A stretch of DNA of 64,000 nt from Brachypterus glaber (Eukaryota; Arthropoda; Insecta; Coleoptera; Kateretidae). The DNA is taken from the NCBI GenBank assembly GCA_958510825.1, contig OY294048.1:14587589-14651588 (forward strand). The letters are read 5' to 3'. Shown here one piece after another: positions 35,310 to 47,242 of the stretch (the first letter of the stretch is position 1; every line of letters starts with the position of its first letter). The position numbers were made by a program, and so were the translations under genes. The notes under the pieces are model-generated. The model did no database searches, was not told the origin of the DNA, and worked only from the letters and a program-made list of their open reading frames with translations.

Positions 35310-36105
35310 ACACTTAGAAAATTTCGTTGGATTTTTAATACTGAATGTTATTTGTTAATACATATTTTTTATTTATATCGCCCCCATTATTATTTAATAC
35401 TTTACTTGTGATATTAAATACTGCAATGTGTGTATTGTATACAAAATGTTGTCATACTAACATAGAGACCGCGCTGGTACATTTGAATCCCCACGCAACA
35501 TGTGTTTATTAATACTAGCATGTTATAGTAACAATAACTGTAACATTTGGTAAAGCATATCACACTTATAGTATGGTATACTTTAAGTTGTTGTTAAGTT
35601 GTATTACTGATCTAGTTTAAAGTAAGTTACAGTATTCAGAAAAATTAACAATCGGTAAATATTACCAAAATTTGGATTAGTAATAAGATAAAGATGTCAA
35701 CCACACACAATTACATACTGACGAAATAATCGATCCTTTTTTTACTTTTCTCTGTATTATTACTAATGAAAATTTTGGTATCATTTACCGATTATTATTT
35801 TACTAAATACTGTAACATACTTTAAACTGGATCAATAACACAACAACTACAACTTAAATTATACCAAACTATAACTGTGATATAATTTACCAAATTTTAT
35901 AATAAACACATGTTGCGTGGGGATCCAAATGTACCAGCACGGTCTCTATGTTAGTATGACAACATTTTGTATACAATACATACTTTGCAGTATTTAATAT
36001 CACAAGTAAAGTATTAAAGATGGTGGCGATGTAAATAAAATATATGTATTAACAAATAACATTCAGTATTAAAATTACAATGACATTTTCTGTGTGAACA
36101 CAAAG
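35310..36105. mobile_element. Giant foldback, about 790 bp
   Basis: Arms of nearly 390 bp meet near 35705. Well-matched blocks include AATACTGAATGTTATTTGTT (35335) with its complement at about 36075, TATACAAAATGTTGTCATAC (35437), CACGCAACATGTGTTTATTA (35492) with its complement near 35910, and TGGTA/TACCA-rich inner segments. The outer edges fade. No coding sequence. Confidence 0.82.
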
Positions 36106-37328
36106 GACTTTATACTAATATTTACTAAAGAACTTGAATTGAAAATTTTGAAAAATAAATGAATATTAATTAATTGATTAGGACCAAAGAAAGGGTGTCA
36201 ATTATAACCGATAAAGCCGAAAGGGTTAAACGTTAATATTGACAGAAAGAAATCATTTTTTTTTCACAATCACATAACTTTTGTTTTTCTTTCTTTACTG
36301 GAAAAGAGTCCTCTATTTTTTTCCTAATTACTATTTTGATATGTCTAAAGTTACATTTTAAATGAGAAATAAGCTCAAAGAAAAAAGTACCTGCACTATG
36401 CGTGTGAAACGTTAGTAAAACTAACAAAGCTGTGAAAAATCGATTGTAAATATGAAGGAAAAAAAACTTGTAAGGCAAAGTGAAAAACTAGAGCCGGTAC
36501 AAGCAAGAGTTCTTGACAGTGGAAAATTAAAAAATTAGCAATATGCAAAGTATTCCTTTTATTTTTGCCGAACATGTCCAAGATCAAAGAACTCCGTGTA
36601 GACTGAGGAAACTCTTTTAAACTCCTGAAATTTTCTGCACACAAATGCAGTATACAGTATATGGTTTGTGGTTTATGGTTTATTTTTTTGCATTTTCGGA
36701 TTTAGAATGTCATGAAACGTCGATAAAATTGAAAAAAAAAAACACCGTTTTTGGACTTTTTAGCAATCAAAGGAACTGGTGATTTGGAAATTCTCAATTT
36801 GACCAAATTTTCTAAAAACATAAAATATAAAGGTTTTTTACCTCTAGATCGCCATAAAACTATTTTAAAAAAACCAACTTGCATTTTTTTTTGTTATGTT
36901 GCATACATGCCACGATTGCCATTTACTTTAATTAAAAAAAAAATAAACATGGAAGTTATGAAAAAGAGTTGTTTTTGTTAAAACACAGTGCAGCTGAACA
37001 TGTTTTGCAACTAGTGTAAGTCTACCCCCATATTTGGGAACTTTAAGACACGCTTTATATGCACCCAGACTGGGGAATGGGAACTTCCGTCTTTCTATAC
37101 AGAGGTTATAACCTTTCTGGGTCAAATAAAATAATAATGAGACAGCTGTTTTTTCAGTTTTAACTTTGCGTACCAATTAATTGAAAATAATATAATTTTT
37201 ACTGTATCTATATGGTTTTTATATAAATTCTTATAAATAAACATCATAAGATTTGAGAAAGCTATATATTGACCTATTTTATAAAAAAACAAGTCCAAAC
37301 CAAGAAAATATATTTTTGACGTGTTGCA
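36106..37328. other. AT-rich DNA, nothing recognised
   Basis: Several overlapping frames of 60-82 codons on both strands, none with a motif. They arise from low stop density by chance. Confidence 0.55.
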
Positions 37329-37987
37329 TATACAGGGTTGTTCAAAAATAAGTTAAAGAAATTTAAGAGGTGATTATACGTTAAAATATTAAAAAAAAGT
37401 TCCTATAAATGTTGGTCCAGAAATGAGCCTTTAAAATTGCAGTAAAAATAAGGTTTTTAATTAAAGTTTTTAAGCTAGAGGGACGTGCTTTTGCATGTAT
37501 ACTAGTATTAATAAGGGCAATAAGTTTATGTTAATTTATTTTTTTTATTTATCCAGAGGCGTGCCTAGACGGACAAAATATGTTAGGCTTAACACATTTT
37601 TGCCCCAAACTTTTTTTATGTATACATTTTTTGGTTTTTTGTTATAAATACAGATTCCTTCAGTAAAAAGTGTATAAAAAATGTCAAGTGTAACACTGTA
37701 GGAGCAACCGTCTAAAAAAAATGCATTTAAGAGGAAGTGCCACTAAAAATGTTACTTTTTAAAAGGCTATTACTCCTATAATATTAAATTTAGGTGTTTT
37801 GGTGAAAAATACTTTTTTGCTTAGTTTTAAATGAAGAATCGCCCTGCAGCACTAAAATTTTATTGGTGCTTTTTTTGTTTCCCATTCAATATGCATCTTC
37901 GAAGGGCCGTAGCTCCCTTAAGGCTCATTTCCGGACCAACCTTTATAGGATTTTTTTTTCATATTTTTTAAAGTAGAATCACCTCTT
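37329..37987 (+). repeat. D-family repeat, solo copy
   Basis: Begins ATATACAGGGTTGTTC and carries the same subterminal blocks (TTTAAGAGGTGATT near 37359, GGTCCAGAAATGAGCC near 37411, and the inverse near 37930-37985). It also shares the interior with 48000-48190 reversed. The right terminus is lost: similarity stops at CACCTCTT. It shows that the D unit exists outside the composite foldback. Confidence 0.75.
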
Positions 37988-38870
37988 TTTCTCGTCGTCG
38001 TTGTAGAAAACCGCTTACTGTGTTTTAGACTGGTATAGGTTGCATGTAGCGTCGAGTTAAAAGTGACGTTAGCGACGCGTCGCGACGTTCTGAGAGTTAG
38101 GTCAGTTACTAGAGCGAAGCAGGCAATATCTTTTTTATGAACTTACCTTACCCACGCGTGTATGGGGAATCCTCATTGAGAATTCTACAATCCTCCTTGA
38201 GAATTTCACCCTCCCCCCAATCTCGATTTGGGAATATCCATTCTCCAGATGGGAAATGGAGTTAATGACTTTTTTTTACAAAAAACACTTCGAAAAGTGA
38301 AAATCATTGGTCCATCATATTTAACCATAGATTATACAACCCATAGATTACCGTAAAGATCATAGATTACTAGAGGTACAACCCCCATATATTAGATATT
38401 AGATATTCAACTCGTAACGCGACGACAAATAGGTTGCATATGCCTTGCTCCAAGCCTTGCGCAATTTGCGCAGCACAAATAATCTGGTCTTTTGTTGATA
38501 TAACCCTAAAATAAAATTGTTTATTTTTTAAAATGACATATTTATTAACAAAATTTAACAAAAGTAATTAGTAATTTTGTAAACTACTTATAAAAATTAT
38601 AGTTAATTGTACAATTTCGGCAAGACATATTTATATGAGCAGGTGATGTTATTGGTATATTTATTTCTCTTTTTTACTGTTAAATTATTATGTGTTAAAG
38701 TTTCTGAGTGTTCTGTATGAGGTGAATTTGTATCAAAGATGTGGGGTACTGTGGGGTTTACCGGTTCATTAAAATCAGTAGGCAGAGTTGTATTAAAGAG
38801 GGAAGAACTTGAAGAAAAAAATTAACTAAAATAAATAAATAAATAGCTAATTAATTGTACTGGTAGTGAA
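37988..38870. other. AT-rich DNA with a GC-rich spot
   Basis: 38050-38095 contains GCGACGCGTCGCGACG. 38320-38400 has imperfect CATAGATTA repeats. 38829-38844 is an AAAT-type repeat. No gene. Confidence 0.55.
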
Positions 38871-39021
38871 AAAAATACTATATTTTCCACGTGAGTGAAG
38901 ATTTAACATTTTAGACCGCGTCTTGCGGGCTTCGCGCTGGCGCGTTTATCCCGAAATTTGACACAGGTCAAAAATGTTAAACTTCTCTCACTTGGTAAAT
39001 AATATATTATTCTTCACCTAT
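38871..39021. mobile_element. Hairpin MITE, about 150 bp
   Basis: GTGAAAAAAATACTATATTT...GTGAGTGAAG...TTAACATTTT pairs with AAAATGTTAA...CTTCTCTCAC...AATATATTATTCTTCAC. The loop is less AT-rich (GACCGCGTCTTGCGGGCTTC). Confidence 0.72.
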
Positions 39022-39390
39022 AGCAGTAATATTTTTTTTTCTCCTAGTAGGAGTAAATTTTATAAACAATTGATTTGTGTCACTTCAGACGTTTCAGTTC
39101 TTTGTGCAATTTTTACTAATTAAACCCAAGAAAAATAGCTTCAAATAACTTTTTATTTATTAAATATAATTAATTATAATTATTACCAATTAAACCCAAA
39201 TCAATAATTACCTAAATATTAAGAAAAAAATTTAAAAAAACTAAATTTTTAAACGTCAGATCAAAGTACTTATTTGAGCAAATGTCATTCTTTATGGCTA
39301 ATTGATTTTTATGAAAACTTCAAGGAATATCATTTCTGTTAATAATTTATTTTCTGGACGTTTTATGTCCAAAAAATATGATTTCCGTCA

Positions 39391-39600
39391 AAAAAAATCT
39401 GTCTGTCGGTCGGTCTGCCGGTCTGTGTACGGGAAATTTGTGACCACGATAACTCAAGAACGCTTCGGGCTAAAGACTTAAAATTTGGACCTTAATTATT
39501 TAAGGCTGGGATTGTTTGGACTTTTCGGATTGGGTTAAAGGGGTAAAATGGGGTGAAAACTATTTTTTCAAAAACATTTTTTTTTTAATTTATTTTTCGT
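39391..39600 (+). repeat. F-family repeat fragment
   Basis: TCTGTCTGTCGGTCGGTCTG followed by GGGAAATTTGTGACCACGAT, matching 50543-50720 and 62768-62945. The TCTGTCxGTC run and following GATAACTC block is a dispersed noncoding repeat here. Confidence 0.65.
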
Positions 39601-40513
39601 TTTTTTGAAAAAGAAATATACCTATATTTTTTTTGATTTTTTTTTATTTTTTTTGTTTTTGATTTTAATACATCTGGGTCTATAGGGGAAAGTATTATTT
39701 TGTTGGCAGCAGTGTTTTTGTATGTAATTTCAACTAATGAATTCATGAAAAGGTGCAAAATAAATCTTCAAATGGCCGAAAGGAATTTAAACTGTTATAA
39801 ATATAAATTTCGGCATTGTTATACATAGTTTTATTCGGAATTGCAGCTGTTTTCGGGTGAAATAAAAAGAAAAATATGTAATTACCAAATGTTTCAAAAA
39901 TCGCAATTTATAATTAAGCATTTGTATATTCGGTTCCTTTGTGCGCAGGTGAAAAATCTACAGTCGCTTGAAGCGTTTGATATCAGAAATAGTTTATCTG
40001 ATGTCCAAAATAATTTATGATAAATTAGTTAAAGGTGTTAACTTTGGTATTACATAGTGTTGAGGATGCTTTTCTTTTTAGATTATTTTCCTCCCTTGGA
40101 CTTTTAACTTGAATTATTAAGTATTAAACATTTTCTAAACAAACATTGGCGAAGTTGAACCGAAAGCATCCATAAACCGCGGGTGATGCCGCTAGATTTT
40201 TTTGGGGGGGGAGGGGGGGTCAGAAAAAAAATTCCCAACTAAAGATTAAGATATTAACAAACTTTCACTAAAGTTAAGTGATTTATAGACGACAAACTAT
40301 TAAAATCTAGAAGCTCTACTACAGAATTTTCACAATCAATAAGAAAATCCCTACCAAAATGTCTTATAGCTGCTATTTCAAGCTTATTTTTGCGATCATC
40401 AGTGAGCATATAATGGTATAGTGTGCCACCATTGGCTTTTCACCGACTACTAATACTAATACTATTTTTTTATTTGAACTTGACACAAATGATTGAATTT
40501 TTCAAACCTAGTA
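39601..40513. other. AT-rich DNA, nothing recognised
   Basis: A G-rich tract at 40203-40220 resembles the G runs in J, G and K elements, but no termini were found. Confidence 0.5.
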
Positions 40514-40779
40514 CATAGGAAAAACGGATTCCTTGAACCAAGGACACGTGTCTTTGTATATGTTCAAAGCCATATTCTCTTGTTTCAAGGCTGGCATTTT
40601 CTTGAACCAAAGTCAATGTCCTTGAATGAAGAGCACGGGTTTTGAAATAAAAATCCGCGCTCTTTATTCAAGGACTTTGACTTTGGTTCAAGAAAATGCC
40701 AGCCTTGAAACAAGAGAATATGGCTTTGAACATATCCAAAGACACGTGTCCTTGGTTCAGGGAATCCGTTTTTTCTATG
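40514..40779. mobile_element. Hairpin MITE with TA flanks
   Basis: A 266-bp near-perfect palindrome. Arms begin CATAGGAAAAACGGATTCC and run about 120 bp, including ACACGTGTC and AAAATGCCAGCCTTGAAAC, around a loop at about 40640-40655. TA on each side suggests a Tc1/mariner-type target. No coding sequence. Confidence 0.88.
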
Positions 40780-41831
40780 TATGTTAATGTTAAGTATTTT
40801 TAAACTTACAACGAATATGTACTTCATATTAGAATATTTTTTTCTCTTTGTGTATTTATATATTGGACCAAATAATATTTTAGTCAAACTATACTCGAGA
40901 ATAAATATTGAAAAATTTAGTATATAAAATCAAGGAACTTTGCAAAAATAAACCAGTTTTTTAACTCTCTAGACGTGACTTTTAATTAATTTGATTTAAT
41001 GAACACAGATCTGGGAGTACTAATTAAAAAATGTAATCTTACAAAATAATAAATATAGTTTCCGCTTTCCTTAAAACAATTATCTTTTATTTTTACTTTT
41101 GCTAATTAACTCAAATATTTTTTTGTCAAAAAAAAAATCGTTCTTTAAACAATACATTTTTCCATGGCGTATATTCTAAAGGACTCTTCAACAGGCGTCA
41201 AATGCAAACAACTCCTTTTTGAATATTTAATTCTATTATTCGCAATCTGCGCTGAAAGTTTATTCAAAATTATTCAAAATTTATTAAAATTAGGTACAGA
41301 TTCGAGGTTTTTTCTTTTGATAAATATATACATAACGTTCCGTCCATACCAAATCCAATGGTAATTTTTTCTGTACAACTTTAAGTTATACAATCTATAT
41401 TTTTTAGTTTTATTTCTTTTATAGCTTTAAGGCATTTACAAGTTATTAAAGAAATTTTCGGAATGTCTTGGTTTCGGAAGATTTTTTTCTTATTTCTCAG
41501 ACAATAGTACCCCTACACCGTAAAAAATGGGTGTAAAATTGGAGAGTTATATTAAATTGCAAAACTCAAAAAATCTAAATCGATTTTTTTACTGTTTTAT
41601 AGGAAATTTAACCAAATCTTGAAGTTACCCTTTTTACGATGACAACGTAACAAGTTTTGTTATACTAATTAAAAAAAAAAATCTTTAAACCTGCCTTTTA
41701 ACTCTACAATGAAAATGCAATATTAAAGTTTTATCCTAAAATGAAGTTTTAAAATTACAATATTATTTTAAAATTACAGTAAGAATTGGGTAAAATTTGT
41801 AATTTTGAACTCCAAATTTAAAGCAAAAATT
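40780..41831. other. AT-rich DNA, nothing recognised
   Basis: No gene or shared repeat. Confidence 0.6.
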
Positions 41832-42073
41832 TAATTTTCTGGTTTATAATAAAACTCGGATTTTTTGGCAGGTTTTAATGCGTCACTTTATTTTATCGCC
41901 AACGTTTCTCCCCTTTTTAGGGGATTTATCAAAGCTAAAATATAACAACTATTGTTAATAATAATAATAATGCTTTGATAAAGCCCCCAAAGAGAGGAGA
42001 AACGTTATAGATAAAATAAAGTGACGATTAAAACCTGCCAAAAAATCCGAGTTTTATTACAAACCAGAAAATT
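41832..42073. mobile_element. Foldback with stem/GAAACGTT motif, PLE-terminus-like
   Basis: Arms of about 100 bp (from TAATTTTCTGGTTT inward through AACTCGGATTTTTTGGCAGG) around an AT-rich loop near 41940-41975. Each arm contains GATAAA, a short G/C-rich stem (CCCCT/AGGGG type), then GAGAAACGTT and a GATAAAATAAAGTGACG tail. The order (GA-rich core, stem-loop, GAAACG) parallels the Penelope terminal dimer at 5537-5785 although the sequence differs. It probably derives from another PLE family. Confidence 0.7.
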
Positions 42074-42740
42074 ACATTCGAAGTTTGTCAACCTACATGG
42101 TATTTACCTACAAATAAGCAAAAATGTAATTTTACTGTTAAATTTTAATTTAACAATTCCTTTTAAAATGTTGCTACCTACAGCCGGTAATTAAAATAAC
42201 AAGTTATCCTTAACATTTTTTACAGTGTAGCTAAAGTTTTGCCGTTTAAAGGAAAAAATGTTTTTGGTGTGTATATATAAAAATGATTTAGCTAAAGGGC
42301 AACGTTTCGCAGCCTAAAGAGTTGTATAGTGCGAAAAGGGGAATCTTTTGATTCATTTTTCATGGCGTATTAATAATGTATAGTGCAATATATGTCCTGT
42401 TTATGACAAGAGAAGTGCATATTTTTGCATTGAAGTTGTCGTTCAGCTACATGAATCATACATGTTCAATACGGTTCGACGTTTTGATAATGAAGCGCCG
42501 ATTTTTTTTTTACTTTTTTTCATGACATGTGCTCCATTTTTATCACCGATAACTATACAGCTAGACAAAGATTATTTGTCGTGGTAAAGATCACTAAAAT
42601 ATTAGTTAATGTGGGTTTTACATTATGTCAAGACCTTATAGACATGACAATAAAAGTTATGACTTAATGCCATTAGAATTTATTTGTTATGTTATGTTTT
42701 TTTTTAGTAAATATTTAAGTACCAGTACAATTATACTTAT

Positions 42741-42742
<2 letters not shown>

Positions 42743-42801
<59 letters not shown>
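42743..42801. repeat. TA microsatellite
   Basis: About 29 uninterrupted TA dinucleotides. The Tyr-Ile repeat frame across it is an artefact. Confidence 0.97.
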
Positions 42802-42806
<5 letters not shown>

Positions 42807-42856
42807 AATGACCCAAGAAAATATATAATTATGTTTTATGTTTGTTTTATGTTTAT

Positions 42857-43103
42857 TTTTAACCTCGTACTTTTCTACTTAATTAAGCATCCCCCAAGTC
42901 CAGGACTTGTGTGGGCTAGTAGTAGAGGGAACCACCGGCTTTAATTGACTTTCGAACCAATATATCTAGGGAGTACGCCTTCGCCAAATTTCAATTATTA
43001 ATTAACTGAAAAAGACAATCGGCGCCAGTGAGGTTTGAACTTACGATCATTAGCTCAGTCTCAATGTTATATCGATGCCTTAGACCGCTGAGCTAATCTC
43101 CCA
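42857..43103 (-). mobile_element. tRNA-derived SINE, copy S3
   Basis: Nearly full-length, uninterrupted reverse-strand copy. Tail and body occupy 42857-43015 and the tRNA-like head 43020-43103, with a B box in antisense (GAGGTTTGAACTTAC) and an A-box region ending CTGAGCTAATCTCCC. It lies shortly after a TA microsatellite. Confidence 0.88.
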
Positions 43104-45649
43104 ACCTGGCATAGCTAAATAAAGAAGCACTTTAGCTTGGACGCAATATGATTCTCCCATTTAATTTTTGTATCTATGCATAAACCAAGAAATTTTACTC
43201 GAGTCAAGTTTCTGAGAATTCATAAGCGTAAAAAATACAAAAAGTCGTTAAATAAAATTAAGAATAACATGGAACCCAAAACAAACCCTTGTAATGTTTA
43301 ATCGTGGCTAACGTGATGTTAGCAACGGTTTTGGTTTGACGTATGGCGCCAAACGTCAAAGCAACATTTAGGGACTGTAGCCAGTCTAGCAAAGCCGTTC
43401 TTTCGCTAACTTTCATTTAAATTAATATTTTTGTTTAATAATATTATGGTGACTACACCAAGCAAAATAGCTAATTATTTTATGAGATTTGTAACTTTCT
43501 GTGTAGAATCAAAAAAATCGACAATTGTTCTGAGTTTGCAATATAGTAATAAGTTTACATATGTATGTACATGCATTTTGTATATTTATACGAGATGCAT
43601 AACGATTTATGAATCGTATACGCGATACGAATGACTGTATATATATAGGCAAACATGTCGAGCCCATCTTTACAATCCTGAAAAATGCTGAAAGCCTCAT
43701 ATTTCATCGCCAGTGTCATAATAATTTAACAATCTTTACAATTAAAATTAACATTTATAAGCCCAATATATTCTCTTTCATCTCCATGGCAAATAAATGC
43801 CCACAACCGGCCCAATCGAAATAAAGAAAAATGGCTGATGACAAATGCTTTTAAAAAATATCCAGAATACACTGTAAAAAATTTAATACTTTGAAAATTG
43901 CAAAAGGAGCAATATGTTTATTTACGTAAAGTTAGTAATAAAAAAATATGTCAACGTGTGGACAGAAATGAAATTCCTCCGCTTATTTATAATTCTTGGA
44001 GGTAAATAATACGCCTTTAATATTAGTTTTGAGCATTTTGTGTTTGTGAGCAGATAGGAAGGAGAAAAGGGCGCTCTTTATGAAGACATCTAGCAGAGCA
44101 AAGGTCAGTGATTTTTTTCTTTAAGAGACATTTTGATAATTCAATTTTTTGGTAAAATTAGGGTATTTAGAACAGTCCCAGTTTGTCCATTTTTACCAAC
44201 GCAAAACAACACAAATTCGAACGCAAAGTACACCACAACAACATCCAACCTTGTCACAACAATACAAAGTACACCACAACTACATCAACCATATAAACAA
44301 GCATATCCATCCGAAATTAGGAAAACAAGCCCGTGTAAGGAAATGCTGGTCTCTTACATTACATTGCATTGCATTTGCATTAAATTACATAACATTAAAA
44401 TTTATTAGACATTAGACATTTTTAAAGTACGTAGAGCCATGTCACTACTTGATGTGAATTTGTTTGGTGGGTAATACTGTAGGAAATGACTATAAAACAT
44501 AGCTGCTTTTACAAGTTGTGCAATTAGCTCATTGAAAATAAATGCTTTGAAGTTGGTGTTTGTCGCGACGATCAGACCACATAACAACCATACAAAATGT
44601 GAATATTTAACCCCGAGAAATAATATAACAGCATGATATGATTTTAAGAAACATAGATTTTTTTCTGTGTTTTTATATCGAAAAAAAAAACAAAACTTGA
44701 CACATGCTTTTAAAAAAATACAACTTTTATTTAGTATATTATATTTTTTCTGATTTACGGTCCATCAAAATTTATTGCGAAACACGTTTTTTATGCAAAT
44801 CCAACATAGAAATGCACAACGAACAAGTTTTTGAATTTATTTTTTTAAATTTTTCATATAGCGATGAAAACTAATTACTTTTTTAGATTTTACATTGATA
44901 AATCTACTACTGATATAAAAAAAATCTTTTATCGAGCATTGCAAGCACATACTTCTTTTTTTTAACTGAAAAAATGAAAAATGTAAATGTAAATATTCTA
45001 ATAGTAAAAAATTCCAGGAAAAATAATGTGTATATGGAAAAGAAGATACGAAATAATTTTGCTTACATTTTAACCGACCAAACCGGACTTCTGAAAAGGG
45101 TTACTTATTCTAAACTTTCAACTAAAAATGTATCTGACAAGTATTACTTGTAGAATATTTTAAGGAATTTTCACTGGGGACACTGTGGATCTCCAGTGAC
45201 GGTGACAGTTTTAAAAAGGACCTTAATTTATTTTTACTGGGGACACTATTCCCCCTCCTCTCCCTAAAAATCGTAATGTGGGCTTCTTTTAAATAGGTTT
45301 AAATTTAAAATTTCTGCAAGTTTAAAATTTTTATATGCACTGAATTTTGTGTGAAATTTTTATGAAGAATTAAAATAAGACTGTTTTAGATTGTCTCTCC
45401 TAATTCTAGGAACTTATTTAAGATTTAATTGCAAATTAAAATTCAGAACTAGTTACATTTTTAATATACACTCTATTACAACTTTTTAAATTAAAACTTG
45501 TCTTTTTTTTTCTTAAAAGTTTTAAGAAAAAATAAATTAAATATATTTAACATTACTGAAAAAAACGTTAAAAAGTAATTTTATTAATTTGTTTTGAAAA
45601 TGCAGTCTCTTAAAAGTTATAATTAAGGTAAAAATCAGTGCAGCGACTT
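43104..45649. other. AT-rich DNA, nothing recognised
   Basis: CA-rich 44200-44290 contains GCAAAGTACACCACAAC and AACACAAATTC-like local repeats (AAGTACACCACAAC twice). Otherwise anonymous. No gene. Confidence 0.55.
43335..43360. repeat. 26-bp near-perfect palindrome
   Basis: TTTGACGTATGGCGCC then AAACGTCAAA. It sits in a locally GC-richer patch (43300-43410) with no gene. Confidence 0.75.
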
Positions 45650-46090
45650 AGGAGGTATTAGCCTAATATAAATACACTACCCAGTAAAAGAGCTTTCCCA
45701 TTTTACACCTCCGTGAGTAAAATGGATTTTTTATTATTAGATTTACTTTTATCTACCTTAAAAATATACAAATTTTCACGAAAACTACCTCCGCCTCTTA
45801 GAATAGAAGAGTAAGAATTTTTTCATTATCAGATTCACTTTCAGCAACCTGAAAAACCCCAATATACCAATGTTCACGAAAACTACCCCGCCCCTTTGGG
45901 GGTGGAGTTAGAATTGTTTTATAATCAGATTTACTTTCAGCAACCTCAAAAACCTCAATATACCAATTTTCACGAAAACTACCCCCACTTCTCAGCAGGT
46001 GGATTTAGATTTTTTTTATTATCAGATTCAGCAACTTCGAATACCCTAATATACTAGTTTTCACTAAAACTACCCCCCACGCATCGTGAA
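45650..46090 (+). repeat. Minisatellite array, 91-98-bp period
   Basis: TTTTCACGAAAACTACC-like blocks begin at 45773, 45871, 45967 and 46058, giving spacings of 98, 96 and 91. Each unit also has ATCAGATTTACTTTCAGCAA-like and CCTC.AAA..CC segments and a short G/C hairpin (CCCCTTTGGGGG in the second). Same family as 870-1250 in reverse. It begins after CTACCCAGTAAAAGAGC (near 45679), which also matches the far end of the other array. Confidence 0.82.
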
Positions 46091-47240
46091 CTATGGAAAC
46101 TACAAGTGTTGTGCCTGAGGACTGGACTAATGCATAATTACATTTTTTAAGGGTGGCCGTTATTGAAATCGGCCAAACAACCATATTTTTTTTTGCATTT
46201 TCAGCTTTGAAATATCACGAAAAAAGTGATTGTTAAAAAAATGTCGGTTGTTTGTGGGGGAAAATTAATATTTTTGGCGACAGCTTGCATAATATTTATC
46301 AAAAGATAAACAATATTATAAAGTTAAAAAGAATTGTAAATGTCGTTTAAAAATATTATTATCCAATACATACAGATAATAAGACAATTACCAGCTTTAT
46401 TTTAAATAGATAAACTCAATAATAACCCCCGTGTGGCTTTTACTTTATTGAGTGGATAATTATTTATTTTACCCACTCAACTGTCACTTGTCAAATTATT
46501 TTCTTGTAAATGTCATTATAATTTTTAATAAAAATATGAATTCCTAATTTACCCACTAGTACCATAAATAACTATTAATCATTTTTGTCTCAGTATTTTT
46601 AGTTTTCAAGTTATAGCGAATTAAAGATTGTGTCGTCCGTCCAGAAAAGTTATCTTTTCCAGATTGTTAATCATTATATTGTTTTAAAATTTCCAATTCA
46701 GTAATACCTATAATTAAGTACAAGAAAAACATTAATATCAAAGAAAAATATTAACTTAAAGAATTGTTTATAAAATATTCACGTATTTTCGAAAAATCTT
46801 TTCAATTTAATGAATAATTTAATTGTATTAATATGAAATCAATTTTTGTTTTATATAAATATATATTTACTGAATTTTTAGTAAATACAGAGTAAACCAA
46901 AAATATGTACCTAATCTGTTGGTACCTAACCTTTTGGTGATTTCAAAAAAAACTTTTTTCTGTTGTCTAAAATGGTGATAATACACTAGGGCATGGGAAA
47001 GAATGTTATTACTTAATTTTTTTTATTGTTTTAAAAGAATAACCACATCAAACATTTTGCAGAAAAACAAATTATTTTTCTCTGAGTAATTAAGTTTTTG
47101 CAGGGTGTATCGCTTCGGCCTAATGTATACAGATAGATATTGCTTTACAACTAGAGTAATGTACTATAATTTTTCTACAACTATAAAAATTAAGCATAAA
47201 AAAATAAAAAAAGACAATCACATATTATATTTTTTTATTA
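46091..47240. other. AT-rich DNA with short inverted motifs
   Basis: TTGAGTGGATAATTATTTAT pairs with ACCCACTCAA (46452-46492). TTTACCCACTAGTACCAT at 46549 matches, inverted, TGGTACTAGTGGGTAAA at 34307, hinting at a shared repeat end. No gene. Confidence 0.5.
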
Positions 47241-47242
47241 GT

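Noticed and set aside
36233..37176. Cluster of overlapping 60-82-codon ORFs on both strands
   Set aside because: They overlap in conflicting frames with Lys/Phe-rich composition and no motifs.
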